Assembly: GCA_945913255.1 (NCBI GenBank)
Contig: CAMEDC010000016.1
Span: forward strand, 1-56,339
Direction of reading: 5' to 3'
Length of the DNA stretch: 56,339 nt
Source of the DNA: an uncultured Lachnospiraceae bacterium
GTDB taxonomy: Bacteria > Bacillota > Clostridia > Lachnospirales > Lachnospiraceae
This document shows positions 18,335 through 27,232 of the stretch, piece by piece (the stretch's first letter is position 1; each line of letters opens with the position of its first letter). The translations under genes were made by a program, and so were the position numbers. The notes under the pieces were generated by a model, which saw only the letters and a list, made by a program, of their open reading frames with translations, made no database searches and was not told the origin of the DNA.

Positions 18335-19579
18335 ATGATGAATGAACTGAAAATCGCAGTTGCAGGAACCGGATATGTCGGATTATCCATCGCTACACTT
18401 CTTGCGCAGCATAATGAAGTGGTAGCAGTTGACATATTACCTGAAAAGGTAGATATGATAAATAAAAGGGAATCCCCCATTGATGATGAATATATAGAAA
18501 ATTATCTTGCAACAAAGGACTTGCATCTGACTGCAACTTTGGATGCAAAATCTGCGTATTCAGATGCTGATTTTGTGGTAATTGCAGCTCCGACGAACTA
18601 CGACAGCCAGAAGAACTATTTTGATACTTCTGCAGTGGAAAATGTTATTCATTTGGTTATGGAGTGTAATCCTAATGCCATTATGGTTATTAAGTCTACG
18701 GTTCCTGTAGGTTATACGGAATCAATTCGTTCCAAAACAGGCAGCAGTAATATTTTGTTTAGCCCGGAATTTTTGCGAGAATCGAAAGCTCTTTATGACA
18801 ATCTTTATCCCAGCCGAATAATCGTGGGCACAGATTTGCAGGATGAGCGCCTTGTAAAAGCTGCAGAGCAATTTATCGGGCTTTTAGAGGAAGGGGCAAT
18901 TAAAGAGAATATTGATACGTTGTTAATGGGCTTTACTGAAGCGGAAGCAGTAAAACTGTTTGCCAATACATATTTAGCGTTGAGAGTGTCTTACTTTAAT
19001 GAACTGGATACTTATGCGGAAATGAAAGGACTTGACTCCGGTAAGGTGATTAAAGGGGTATGTCTGGATCCGCGTATCGGAATGTACTATAACAATCCTT
19101 CTTTTGGCTATGGTGGATATTGCCTGCCTAAGGATACGAAGCAATTATTGGCAAATTATCAGGATGTTCCGGAGAATCTGATCGAGGCAATTGTTGAAGC
19201 GAATCGAACCAGAAAAGATTTTATCGCTGACCGTGTGCTGGAAAAGGCAGGATATTATACAGGAAGCAGTGCATGGGAAAAATCGAAAGAGCATGAAGTG
19301 GTAGTAGGGGTATATCGGTTAGTTATGAAGTCCAATTCTGACAATTTCAGGCAGAGTTCAATTCAAGGGGTAATGAAGCGAATTAAGGCAAAAGGGGCAA
19401 AAGTAATTATTTATGAACCTACTCTGGAGGATGGTGTGACTTTTTTCGGAAGTGAAGTGATTAATGATTTAAAGTTGTTCAAAGAGAAAGCTAGAGTGAT
19501 TATTGCAAACAGGTACGATGGTTGTTTGGATGATGTGAGAGATAAGGTTTATACGAGGGATATTTTTAATCAAGATTAG
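18335..19579 (+). CDS. ugd: UDP-glucose 6-dehydrogenase
   Basis: A 414-residue NAD-dependent dehydrogenase that oxidises UDP-glucose to UDP-glucuronate. The N-terminal Rossmann motif is [37 protein letters not shown] and [20 protein letters not shown] follow, and the catalytic cysteine lies in [19 protein letters not shown] near residues 257-275. This closely matches my memory of Escherichia coli Ugd throughout, including [11 protein letters not shown] and the C-terminal KVYTRDIF. WecC-type enzymes would have a different cysteine motif. Two consecutive ATG codons (18335, 18338) are possible starts. UDP-glucuronate supports an acidic glycan. Confidence 0.93.
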   Translation: MMNELKIAVAGTGYVGLSIATLLAQHNEVVAVDILPEKVDMINKRESPIDDEYIENYLATKDLHLTATLDAKSAYSDADFVVIAAPTNYDSQKNYFDTSAVENVIHLVMECNPNAIMVIKSTVPVGYTESIRSKTGSSNILFSPEFLRESKALYDNLYPSRIIVGTDLQDERLVKAAEQFIGLLEEGAIKENIDTLLMGFTEAEAVKLFANTYLALRVSYFNELDTYAEMKGLDSGKVIKGVCLDPRIGMYYNNPSFGYGGYCLPKDTKQLLANYQDVPENLIEAIVEANRTRKDFIADRVLEKAGYYTGSSAWEKSKEHEVVVGVYRLVMKSNSDNFRQSSIQGVMKRIKAKGAKVIIYEPTLEDGVTFFGSEVINDLKLFKEKARVIIANRYDGCLDDVRDKVYTRDIFNQD

Positions 19580-19586
19580 GTAACAA

Positions 19587-20933
19587 ATGAGACAGAGAAA
19601 GGCAAAAGAGGATATGGGTAAAAGAACAAAAGCATTTTGCAGTAAAACAGAAAATGTTTTTTTGGTGTTGTTAATTGTTATGGGGCTTTTGTATATGATT
19701 GCACTTCCTCCCTTCCGGATGATAGATGAGTATAGACACTTTATGCGTGCGTATGAAGTGGCAGACGGGCATTTTTTATCAGCAAGTTGCGGTCCGAAAG
19801 GTCTGGATCAGATGTTTTTAAAAACAGCAACAATAGAAAAATGGTTTGAAGCAAGACATTACAATATCTCGGCAGAGATGGAATATATGTCTGATTTTAT
19901 TACGGGATACTCGCCTTTTACCTATGTATTTGCTGTATTTCCGTTGATGTTAGCAAAACTGTTTACAGCAAATGCCCTTATATTGATTTATTGCGCACGT
20001 ATGGGGCAATTTTTAGGTTGTGTTTTTCTGCTTTATCTGGCGGTCAAGTATATTCCCGTTGGTAAAAATCTTGTTATGATTATATCGCTTTTGCCGATGA
20101 CATTACAGGAAATGACCTCATTGTCAGGTGATGCGCTGGCAATTACTCTGTCCATTGATGTAGTCGCTTTTGTCTTATATCAGATGGCAAACCCGGGGAA
20201 GAAAATGACTTTCAGGGAAATTTTTGCAATGTATTCGATGGCGTTTTTACTGGGACAATGCAAGTATATTTATGTATTTTTTTGCCTGTTGTTCTTTTTT
20301 ATACCCCGGGAAAACTTTGGAGGGATTAAGAAAAAGGTATTACATGCAGTCGGAGCGGGAGGAATTACAGCTGTCTGTATGTTACTATGGCTTTTTGCCA
20401 CGGGGATTATCGAATTCCCGGGGACAATCAAAGCTGAGGAAGTTGCAGGTTCAGTGCAAAGTGTAAATAATACGAATCTGTTTATAACTATGTTGAAAAC
20501 TTTTCGGGCAAACTATAGGTTGTATATTGCTTCTTCGGTGGCAGAATGCTTTGGAAGTTTCGACATTTGTGTAAATAAAATATGGTCTGATTTACTGATT
20601 CTACTGCTTTTGTATGCGGGATTATTGGAACGCAAAAGTGACCTTACATTATCGTGGAAATTCAGATTGGCGGCATTGAGTACTTCTGTTTTGTCTGTGG
20701 TTGCATTATTTTATGTTTTTCGTTCCAGTGGATGGCTGGTTCGGGAAACAGGCATTTTAAGTGGCTTGCAGGGAAGGTATTTTATTCCGGTGTTTTTACC
20801 GGTTTTCCTTGCTGCTAGTTTGAACAGCAAGAAAGTTAGATTCCCGATAATTAATAAATGGTTGTTTCTTTCTATGGTAGGTGGAATTGATTTGTGTGTT
20901 GGGATATCAGTGCTTTCAATCTGTGCAAAATAG
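19587..20933 (+). CDS. DUF2142 family polytopic membrane protein (GT-C-like)
   Basis: A 448-residue membrane protein with about ten to twelve hydrophobic segments. Early on it reads ALPPFRMIDEYRHFMRAYEV near residues 32-51, the DUF2142 signature in which P-P-x-x-x-x-D-E-x-x-H-x-x-R follows the first membrane helix. In GT-C enzymes acidic residues in this first outer loop are catalytic, so a lipid-linked-sugar-dependent transferase is likely. About midway lies LQEMTSLSGDALAITLS, another conserved family stretch. The start is uncertain (ATG 19587 or 19614). It ends the region A operon: the next supported gene is about 375 bases away. Confidence 0.75.
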   Translation: MRQRKAKEDMGKRTKAFCSKTENVFLVLLIVMGLLYMIALPPFRMIDEYRHFMRAYEVADGHFLSASCGPKGLDQMFLKTATIEKWFEARHYNISAEMEYMSDFITGYSPFTYVFAVFPLMLAKLFTANALILIYCARMGQFLGCVFLLYLAVKYIPVGKNLVMIISLLPMTLQEMTSLSGDALAITLSIDVVAFVLYQMANPGKKMTFREIFAMYSMAFLLGQCKYIYVFFCLLFFFIPRENFGGIKKKVLHAVGAGGITAVCMLLWLFATGIIEFPGTIKAEEVAGSVQSVNNTNLFITMLKTFRANYRLYIASSVAECFGSFDICVNKIWSDLLILLLLYAGLLERKSDLTLSWKFRLAALSTSVLSVVALFYVFRSSGWLVRETGILSGLQGRYFIPVFLPVFLAASLNSKKVRFPIINKWLFLSMVGGIDLCVGISVLSICAK

Positions 20934-21309
20934 TAACAAGAACAGAGATACTAAAGAAACGTTAAGTTCTTGCAATTTCTTGGCGAGGTATCAAGCAAGG
21001 CATAAAGATAAAGAGTCGCCTTTACACGGGAATGGACAAGATAATCAGGAAAAATGGTTGGTTCAAATTCTCATATTGTGCTATAATTTTCATGCGAGTA
21101 AAATATAAGTGTTCAGCAAAACTATATTTTAGAAATTGACTATTAATAGAATAAAAGCTGTAGTATTTGAACGACCCGCTAAAAATGGCGTATCGCTCAA
21201 TTTATCGGAAATACAGAGCAATGTGTTTCATATGAGAAACATTTTCCGAGGATGCAGAAGAATATCTAAATACAGGCTTATAAAAAAAGTAAAGTGGAAA
21301 AGGGTTATT
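20934..21309 (+). other. Long intergenic gap with promoter and leader
   Basis: This stretch separates the packed upstream operon from the methyltransferase gene. It contains a good promoter near 21058-21087. The frame of the methyltransferase is open back to a TTG at 21136 and also has an ATG at 21232, but the upstream part has no recognisable conserved sequence and poor ribosome binding sites. A 75-codon frame at 20881-21108 overlaps the DUF2142 gene and is not convincing. I see no clear terminator. Confidence 0.5.
21058..21087 (+). promoter_or_regulatory. Sigma-A-type promoter with extended -10
   Basis: The -10 box is a perfect TATAAT at 21082-21087, preceded by TGC, which makes an extended -10. 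A weak -35, TTGGTT, lies at 21058-21063 with an 18-base spacer. Transcription would begin near 21094 and leave a leader of about 215 bases before the methyltransferase start at 21310. Confidence 0.55.
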
Positions 21310-22065
21310 ATGAGAGATATTAATTTATATACAAAAGTGTATGATGGACTTCCCTTTGAAAAAATACAAGTAGAGTTTCGGAGAAAAAAAGTATTAGAGC
21401 AGATTATGAAATATAAACATGACCGTATGCTGGAAGTTGGTTGCGGACTAGAGCCGTTATTTACATATTTTGATGATTTTTCAGAGATGACAATAGTTGA
21501 GCCCTCAAGCGAATTTGTGAACAAAGCACATAAAATGATTGATGAGAAATATACGAAAGGTGATTTTTCGGTAGAAATTATTCAGGGGTTTTTTGAGGAA
21601 AAATGTGCACAAATCAGTAATAAACAATATGATGTGATTATTATTTCTAGTTTATTACATGAATTAGAAAATCCAAAGAGAATTTTGGATGCAACGTATG
21701 GATTATGTGCGGATAATACGGTTGTACATATTAACGTTCCGAATGCAAAAAGTCTTCATAGATATTTAGCTGTAGAAATGGGATTAATTGATAGTGTGTA
21801 CGAAAAATCTGCTCAACAAATAAAACTAAATCAGCATACTACATTCGATTTGGAATCATTGATTATGTTAATTGAAGAATGTGGATTTTCGGTGATTGAA
21901 AAAGGTAGTTATTTCCCCAAACTTTTTACACATGCACAAATGCAGAAACTTGTTGATGAAAAAATTATTAATGGAGAAATGCTAGAAGGAATGTATAAGA
22001 TGAGTAAATACCTTGGCGAGTACGGTTCTGAAATTTTTGTAGATGTGGTTAAAAGAAGGGTATAA
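21310..22065 (+). CDS. Class I SAM-dependent methyltransferase
   Basis: A 251-residue methyltransferase. The SAM-binding motif I is MLEVGCGLEPLF near residues 39-50, the acidic residue ending strand 2 is in MTIVEPSSEFV, and the motif IV region reads YDVIIISSLLHELENPKRIL near 109-128. The protein is of Methyltransf_11/23 type and could methylate a sugar hydroxyl or a lipid head group; the substrate is not visible. ATG 21310 follows AAAAGGG at good spacing and is preferred over upstream in-frame starts at 21136 (TTG) and 21232. The gene is unusually AT-rich and stands alone between two long gaps, suggesting separate acquisition. Confidence 0.78.
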   Translation: MRDINLYTKVYDGLPFEKIQVEFRRKKVLEQIMKYKHDRMLEVGCGLEPLFTYFDDFSEMTIVEPSSEFVNKAHKMIDEKYTKGDFSVEIIQGFFEEKCAQISNKQYDVIIISSLLHELENPKRILDATYGLCADNTVVHINVPNAKSLHRYLAVEMGLIDSVYEKSAQQIKLNQHTTFDLESLIMLIEECGFSVIEKGSYFPKLFTHAQMQKLVDEKIINGEMLEGMYKMSKYLGEYGSEIFVDVVKRRV

Positions 22066-22378
22066 GCTGTGAAAGTATTTTTGGGTGCTGAATTGAGTGG
22101 TTAGCAGAAGGATCTAATATCCCATGTTAATTACTTAAGAAGTAAAGCTGTTTCTTGTTTTACGCTTTTTCTTTTTGACGAAAAACCATTACAGGTGGAG
22201 CATTTCATATTTTATTAGCTCGTTGACTTCGACTTCTTTTCCCCTTTTGGATATGGTTTGCTTTATACACGATAAAAGATTTGATTTATTATCATACAAT
22301 GATTATATGTGAGATTAGAAAACCGTCTTATGAGAGTTATTTATGGTATATAGATTTGCATGAACGTGAGGGATTGTG
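22066..22378 (+). other. Intergenic region with weak candidate promoter
   Basis: No gene is supported in these 313 bases. A weak promoter-like pair, TTGATT at 22281-22286 and TATATG at 22304-22309 with a 17-base spacer, could drive the following GT2 gene. The stretch is AT-rich, has no recognisable open frame and no strong hairpin. Confidence 0.35.
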
Positions 22379-23332
22379 ATGGGAGTAACTAATGAATTAT
22401 TAACATTTTGTATATTAACATATCGAAATTTTGACGGGATATTTGATACTTTGGATAGCTTGTTCCAACAGGATTATCCTTGTATTGAACTAATCATCTC
22501 GGATGATGGATCGCCTAATTATGAAGAATATATTGGGGTGATCAAGCAGTATGTAGATCAACATAAAAGTAAGAATATTGTAGAGGTGCGTTACAATCGT
22601 ATGATTCCGAATGTAGGAACTGTAAAGCATATTAACGCGGTTTTCAGAATGGCAAAAGGTGCTTATATTAAGGATCTAGGAGCAGATGATGTATTGAGTT
22701 GTTCGGATGCTTTGTCGAAGTATGTTTCCTTTTTGAAAAATAATGATTATGAGATATGCTTTGCCAAAATGCGCGGAGTCCGTCCGGATGGACAATATGT
22801 TTATAATTTAGCCGCCTGCGAGAATGATTATAATCTGCTTCGTTCATTGTCGGTAGAGCAGACTCTGAATCGGTTGTTTGCCAGAAATTTTCTCCCAGCA
22901 CCTGCCTGGTGTGCAAAGAAGACATTATTTACGAAGTATGGATATTATTCAGAGGTGACAAGGCTAATTGAAGATTATCCATATTGGATTCATCTTTGTA
23001 GACAGGGAGTCCGTTTTGGCTATATGGATGATAGATTGATAGATTACCGTTTAAATGGAGTGTCCAGTGGGGGATTTTACAGCGAGAAGTTTATGGATGA
23101 TATGGTGTCCATTTATGAAAATTGCATTTTCCCTTTTGATAAGAGATTCGGCATCCTTCAGCCACTATATAATCAGCTAAAACGGATGGGACTGAATACC
23201 TACTATGCAAAGGCAAGGTGGGGTGAGTGTTCAATCGGACAGAAAATAAGTGCTTATCTCAAATATGGTATTTTCTTTTTTTATATTTGGTTAGGGAACC
23301 AGAAATACGAAAAGATGAACAAGAAATCGTAG
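22379..23332 (+). CDS. Glycosyltransferase family 2 (GT-A)
   Basis: A 317-residue family 2 glycosyltransferase. The core reads LLTFCILTYRNFDGIFDTLD, then LIISDDGSPNYEEY near residues 39-52 and KDLGADDVLS near 98-107, the D-x-D equivalent. The later LIEDYPYWIHLCRQG near 200-214 holds the catalytic-base motif (ED). GTG 22376 and ATG 22379 are adjacent in-frame starts; GAGGGA lies just upstream. C-terminal hydrophobic residues (YGIFFFYIWLG) may contact the membrane. Long gaps flank the gene. It probably adds one sugar to the glycan made by the region B genes. Confidence 0.82.
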   Translation: MGVTNELLTFCILTYRNFDGIFDTLDSLFQQDYPCIELIISDDGSPNYEEYIGVIKQYVDQHKSKNIVEVRYNRMIPNVGTVKHINAVFRMAKGAYIKDLGADDVLSCSDALSKYVSFLKNNDYEICFAKMRGVRPDGQYVYNLAACENDYNLLRSLSVEQTLNRLFARNFLPAPAWCAKKTLFTKYGYYSEVTRLIEDYPYWIHLCRQGVRFGYMDDRLIDYRLNGVSSGGFYSEKFMDDMVSIYENCIFPFDKRFGILQPLYNQLKRMGLNTYYAKARWGECSIGQKISAYLKYGIFFFYIWLGNQKYEKMNKKS

Positions 23333-23412
23333 GAAATTCTATATGTATGAAATAAGTAATTAGTAAGATAATCAGAAAAGGAGAATTAATATTATTTGGG
23401 AGTGTGAAGAAA

Positions 23413-24360
23413 ATGATTCAAATACATAGATATAGAGAAGAAGATCAAGAAATATGGAATAATTTCAATAAATGCAGTAAAAACTCTTTGTTTATGTTTG
23501 ACCGCAACTATATGGATTATCATAAAGACCGTTTTCAGGATCATTCACTTATGTTTTATGATGAGGACGTTTTGATAGGAATTCTCCCCATGAGTGAGAA
23601 AGGTAGTACACTGACCTCTCATGGAGGATTAACTTATGGTGGCATTATTTCTAATTCAAGGATGAAACAACATACTATGAATGATTGTTTTGAGACGCTC
23701 ATTTCTTATGTAAAAGAAAGAAATTTTCAAAGAGTCATATATAAGTCGATTCCTTATATTTATCATAGTCAGCCAGCGGAAGAAGATAGATATTCTTTGT
23801 TCGCAAATGGTGCGAGGCTGTTGACCGTGGATGCTTCCACATATATAAATTTGAAGAATCCACTAAAAATGCCAAAGGGCAGAAAAGCACAAATATCACG
23901 TGCAAAACGTGAAGGTATAACAATTGAGATTCTTTCAGAACAGGAAGATTATAATAAATTTATTGAACTTGAGAACAGAGTTTTGCGAGAAAGACATGAT
24001 ACACAAGCGGTTCATACCGGTTTAGAACTAAAAATGCTACATGATAGATTTCCAGAGGGTATTCATCTTTTTGGAGCATTGAAAGATAGCGAATTAATCG
24101 CAGGAACGGTTGTATATGAGTATGGACAAGTAGTTCATACACAATACATGGCGGCAAATGATAAGGGACGACAAATCGGCGCCTTGGATTTAGCAATAAA
24201 CACGGTAATTGAGAAATATAAAAATAACAAGTTATGGTTAGACTTTGGAATATCTACAGAGCATGGAAGGATTTATTTAAATGAAGGTCTTATTTCGCAA
24301 AAGGAAGGGTTTGGTGGAAGAACGGGAGTATATGAGATATGGGAGCTAGTTATATCATGA
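23413..24360 (+). CDS. FemAB/GNAT-like acyltransferase
   Basis: A 315-residue protein resembling the GNAT-fold acyltransferases related to FemAB. It begins IQIHRYREEDQEIWNNFNKC and continues with SKNSLFMFDRNYMDYHKDRF, the typical opening of family members that acylate amino sugars. The segment GLTYGGIISN is conserved in that group. The second GNAT half contains HLFGALKDSELIAGTVVYEYG and ends LNEGLISQKEGFGGRTG. The neighbourhood has a ketoisomerase and aminotransferase that would make a 3-amino-3,6-dideoxyhexose, so this enzyme is a candidate for acylating that amine. ATG 23413 is chosen over GTG 23404 because TGGGAG is correctly spaced only for the former. Acyl donor unknown. Confidence 0.68.
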   Translation: MIQIHRYREEDQEIWNNFNKCSKNSLFMFDRNYMDYHKDRFQDHSLMFYDEDVLIGILPMSEKGSTLTSHGGLTYGGIISNSRMKQHTMNDCFETLISYVKERNFQRVIYKSIPYIYHSQPAEEDRYSLFANGARLLTVDASTYINLKNPLKMPKGRKAQISRAKREGITIEILSEQEDYNKFIELENRVLRERHDTQAVHTGLELKMLHDRFPEGIHLFGALKDSELIAGTVVYEYGQVVHTQYMAANDKGRQIGALDLAINTVIEKYKNNKLWLDFGISTEHGRIYLNEGLISQKEGFGGRTGVYEIWELVIS

Positions 24361-24461
24361 ACCTACCTGCCCGGATTTTGTGAGCCACCATTCGTAAGTA
24401 TTCAGGAACTCCTTTGTGATAAATGTTTGAATAACAAAAACAATGGTCTATATAGGGAATA

Positions 24462-24490
24462 TTGATATAATTTTTAATGTGAAGTATAAT
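24462..24490 (+). promoter_or_regulatory. Strong sigma-A-type promoter
   Basis: TTGATA at 24462-24467 and TATAAT at 24485-24490 are separated by exactly 17 bases, matching the consensus at 11 of 12 positions. Transcription would start near 24497, about 60 bases before the TTG start at 24559. It is one of the clearest promoters in the window and suggests a new transcription unit beginning at 24559. Confidence 0.72.
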
Positions 24491-24558
24491 ACTAAAATAA
24501 TCTATTAAGAGTACAGTATGAATGGTTATTTTCTTTATTTAGAGAGGAAGACATACTT

Positions 24559-25248
24559 TTGAAATTGTTGATAATTATTCCGGCCTACAATGAGGCTTTA
24601 AATATTGAGCGCGTTGTAGATAGTTTAGTTAAAAACTATTCACAATATGATTATATTGTCATTAACGATGGCTCACGGGACAATACTGCCACTATTTGTA
24701 AAGAAAGAGGATATAATTTGGTTGATCTTCCTGTGAATTGTGGGTTGAGTGGTGCGGTTTGCGCAGGTATGCGATATGCGATAGCAAAAGGATATGATGC
24801 TGTAATTCAATTCGATGGGGATGGACAACATAGACCGGAATATATCGAACCCATGATGGACATCTTAACAAAACAGCAGGCAGATATTGTTATTGGTTCT
24901 CGCTTTTTACATGAAAGGAGACCATGGACATTAAGAATGTTGGGAAGTAGAATGATATCAGGCATTATCCAGATAACTACTGGAGTAAGGATAATGGATC
25001 CTACTTCGGGAATGCGTATGTATGGAAAGAAAATGCTTCATGAATTTGCTTACGATATGAATTATGGGCCGGAACCTGATACGATATCGTATTTGCTCCA
25101 TAGAGGCATAAAAATTAAAGAAGTACAAGTGACTATGGATGAACGAATTGCAGGAGAAAGTTATTTGAATTTTGTCAGGTCAATAAAGTATATGCTTTTG
25201 CAGTGCTTTTCCATTTTGTTTATTCAGAGCTTTAGGAGGAAAGAATAA
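24559..25248 (+). CDS. DPM1-like polyprenyl-phosphate glycosyltransferase (GT2)
   Basis: A 229-residue family 2 enzyme of the dolichol/polyprenyl-phosphate sugar synthase type. Motifs: LIIIPAYNEALNIERVVD, YIVINDGSRDNT near residues 31-42, the metal site IQFDGDGQHRPEY near 86-98, and DPTSGMRMY near 151-159. Such enzymes load a sugar onto undecaprenyl phosphate for use by GT-C transferases outside the membrane. The only good start is TTG 24559, eight bases after AGAGAGGAAG. The next gene, a DUF2304 membrane protein, begins directly after its stop; that pair is a common arrangement and suggests that DUF2304 helps membrane attachment or flipping. Confidence 0.83.
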   Translation: MKLLIIIPAYNEALNIERVVDSLVKNYSQYDYIVINDGSRDNTATICKERGYNLVDLPVNCGLSGAVCAGMRYAIAKGYDAVIQFDGDGQHRPEYIEPMMDILTKQQADIVIGSRFLHERRPWTLRMLGSRMISGIIQITTGVRIMDPTSGMRMYGKKMLHEFAYDMNYGPEPDTISYLLHRGIKIKEVQVTMDERIAGESYLNFVRSIKYMLLQCFSILFIQSFRRKE

Positions 25249-25596
25249 GTGTCATTTTATTTACGCATTATCCTGATAGTTGCAGCAGTTGTTTCTTATA
25301 TTTATGTAATACATAAAATCCGCAAGTCCCAAATGAAGATTGAAAACGCAATATATTGGATTATGTTGTCAGGAGTAATTTTACTGCTAAGCATATTTCC
25401 GCAAATTGTTATTTGGATGGCTTCACTCATAGGAGTGGAGTCACCGGTTAATCTGCTTTATCTGTTGATGATTTTTTTTATCATGTGGAAAGTGTTTTCT
25501 CTCACAGTAAAAATTTCACAATTAGAGAATAAAATAAACATTCTGACAGAAGAACTTGCTATATGGAAAAAGCTTGAAGAAGAGAAACAACAATGA
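25249..25596 (+). CDS. DUF2304 small membrane protein
   Basis: A 115-residue protein with three hydrophobic segments (about residues 4-22, 36-58 and 66-82) and a cytoplasmic tail, VKISQLENKINILTEELAIW, that should form a coiled coil. Size, layout and position after a DPM1-like GT2 match DUF2304. It starts with GTG immediately after the upstream TAA, with GGAGG in the end of the upstream gene, so the two are translationally coupled. Probable role: a membrane partner of the polyprenyl-phosphate glycosyltransferase, perhaps in flipping its product; the exact activity is not established. Confidence 0.75.
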   Translation: MSFYLRIILIVAAVVSYIYVIHKIRKSQMKIENAIYWIMLSGVILLLSIFPQIVIWMASLIGVESPVNLLYLLMIFFIMWKVFSLTVKISQLENKINILTEELAIWKKLEEEKQQ

Positions 25597-25640
25597 AGAA
25601 ACTACATTAAGATGGGACTAACAACTACGGAGGATAAAGA

Positions 25641-26063
25641 TTGGAGATTAAGTTGATAGAGTTCGAAGAACATGGCGATGATAGAGGAACACTGATTGCT
25701 TTAGAGCAAAATAAGAATATTCCTTTTGAAATTAAACGTGTATATTATATGTATGGCACAGGAAAGGGTGTTGTGCGGGGACGACATGCTCACTATAAAC
25801 TTCAGCAGGTGTTGATTTGTGTAAACGGAACTTGTAAAGTCCTCTTGGATAATGGAAAGGAGAAACAGGTTGTTGAATTGAATAATCCAAACCAGGGGTT
25901 GTTTATTGACTCCGTTTTGTGGCGCGAAATGTTTGACTTTTCAACGGATGCAGTTTTGATGGTGCTGGCTTCGGAATTATATGACGAGTCAGATTACATT
26001 AGAAATTATGAAGAATTTTTACGGCAGCGGAAAGGAAATAGAGATGGAAATTCCATACAGTGA
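25641..26063 (+). CDS. dTDP-4-keto-6-deoxyhexose 3,4-ketoisomerase (FdtA/QdtA type)
   Basis: A 140-residue cupin of the FdtA/QdtA (WxcM C-terminal) family, which moves the keto group of dTDP-4-keto-6-deoxyglucose from C4 to C3. Signature segments are [20 protein letters not shown] near residues 13-32, [19 protein letters not shown] near 48-66, with the catalytic histidines in RGRHAH, and [16 protein letters not shown] near the end. The start is TTG with GGAGG seven bases upstream. It overlaps the aminotransferase start by 20 bases, as expected for a pathway pair. Whether the product is the galacto (Fuc3N) or gluco (Qui3N) isomer cannot be decided by eye. RmlA/RmlB, which supply the substrate, are not in the window. 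Confidence 0.88.
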   Translation: MEIKLIEFEEHGDDRGTLIALEQNKNIPFEIKRVYYMYGTGKGVVRGRHAHYKLQQVLICVNGTCKVLLDNGKEKQVVELNNPNQGLFIDSVLWREMFDFSTDAVLMVLASELYDESDYIRNYEEFLRQRKGNRDGNSIQ

Positions 26064-27132
26064 TTTTAGGAGAATGCATGAACCGCTTCGCGGCGATTTT
26101 GAACATAGCTTTCAAACGGTTTTAGATAGCCAATGGTTTATTCAGGGAAAAATGTTGGAACAGTTTGAAAGGGAGTTTGCACAGTATTGTGGAGCGAAAT
26201 ACTGTGTTGGAACGGGAAATGGACTAGATGCACTGCAGATTATGCTTCGTGCGGCTGGAATCGGAGCAGGAGATGAGGTTCTGGTCCCAGCCAATACTTA
26301 TATTGCAACTGTTTTGGCAATCAGTTATGTAGGTGCAGTCCCCGTTTTTGTAGAACCTGATGAAGAAACATTATTAATAAATCCGGACGAAATAGTGACC
26401 AAAATAACAGAGAAAACCAAAGCAATTCTGGTGGTACATCTGTATGGCAGATTGGCGGATATGGATAAAATATGTGCAATTGCCGAAAAATATGGTCTGG
26501 ATGTTTTTGAGGATGTTGCGCAGGCACATGGAGCAGAACATAAAGGAAGGACAGCAGGAACCTTTGGAAGGGCATCTGCATTTAGCTTTTATCCGGGGAA
26601 GAATTTGGGTGCTTTCGGAGATGCAGGAGCAATCATTACAGATGATTTTGAACTGGCACAAAAAGCGAGAGCAATTGGAAACTATGGATCAAGCAAAAAA
26701 TATCAGCATGATTATAAGGGAGTAAATTCACGTTTGGATGAAATTCAGGCGGCAATCTTATCTGTAAAACTGAAGCGTTTAGATGAGTGGACACAGGAGA
26801 GAAAACAGATTGCAAAAGTATATTACAGAGATATTATGAATGTAAAAATTCGCTTGCCGCAGTATTCTGAAGAAAATGTATATCATATTTTTCCGGTATT
26901 TTGTGAGGAACGGAATGAATTACAGAAGTATCTCCTGGAAAAGGGAGTACATACCTTAATTCATTATCCAACACCAATTCATTTACAGGGGGCATATCGC
27001 GATATGAATTGTGTGAAAGGCAGTTTCCCGATTACAGAAAAAATATGTGATACTGAATTGAGTATTCCCCTTTATCCGGGGATGACAGAAGAGGAGATTG
27101 TCTATATCATTAATTCTTTAAATGAATTTTAG
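26044..27132 (+). CDS. dTDP-3-amino-3,6-dideoxyhexose aminotransferase (FdtB/QdtB type)
   Basis: A 362-residue DegT-family PLP aminotransferase, expected to convert the 3-keto sugar made by the preceding isomerase into a 3-amino-3,6-dideoxyhexose (Fuc3N or Qui3N). It begins [20 protein letters not shown], the usual opening of FdtB/Qdt[16 protein letters not shown] near residues 157-171 contains the PLP aspartate, and [15 protein letters not shown] near 180-194 contains the Schiff-base lysine. The frame extends back to 25981, but ATG 26044, preceded by AAAGGA, is the real start and overlaps the isomerase gene. The FemAB-like acyltransferase at 23413 may complete the pathway. Confidence 0.87.
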   Translation: MEIPYSDFRRMHEPLRGDFEHSFQTVLDSQWFIQGKMLEQFEREFAQYCGAKYCVGTGNGLDALQIMLRAAGIGAGDEVLVPANTYIATVLAISYVGAVPVFVEPDEETLLINPDEIVTKITEKTKAILVVHLYGRLADMDKICAIAEKYGLDVFEDVAQAHGAEHKGRTAGTFGRASAFSFYPGKNLGAFGDAGAIITDDFELAQKARAIGNYGSSKKYQHDYKGVNSRLDEIQAAILSVKLKRLDEWTQERKQIAKVYYRDIMNVKIRLPQYSEENVYHIFPVFCEERNELQKYLLEKGVHTLIHYPTPIHLQGAYRDMNCVKGSFPITEKICDTELSIPLYPGMTEEEIVYIINSLNEF

Positions 27133-27232
27133 ATAGAAATAGAATTAAGGGTCTAAATATTTTTTGCGATATTATGTCGATTAAAATGATAGTGAAACGA
27201 TTGTGGGGGTAGTTGAAGGTATATAAAAGAGC

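Noticed and set aside
18335..19579. UDP-ManNAc dehydrogenase (WecC) after wecB
   Set aside because: Gene order suggests WecC, but the cysteine motif [16 protein letters not shown] and overall sequence match UDP-glucose 6-dehydrogenase.
20881..21108. 75-codon frame after the DUF2142 gene
   Set aside because: It overlaps the end of a supported gene, has no good ribosome binding site, and no conserved sequence.
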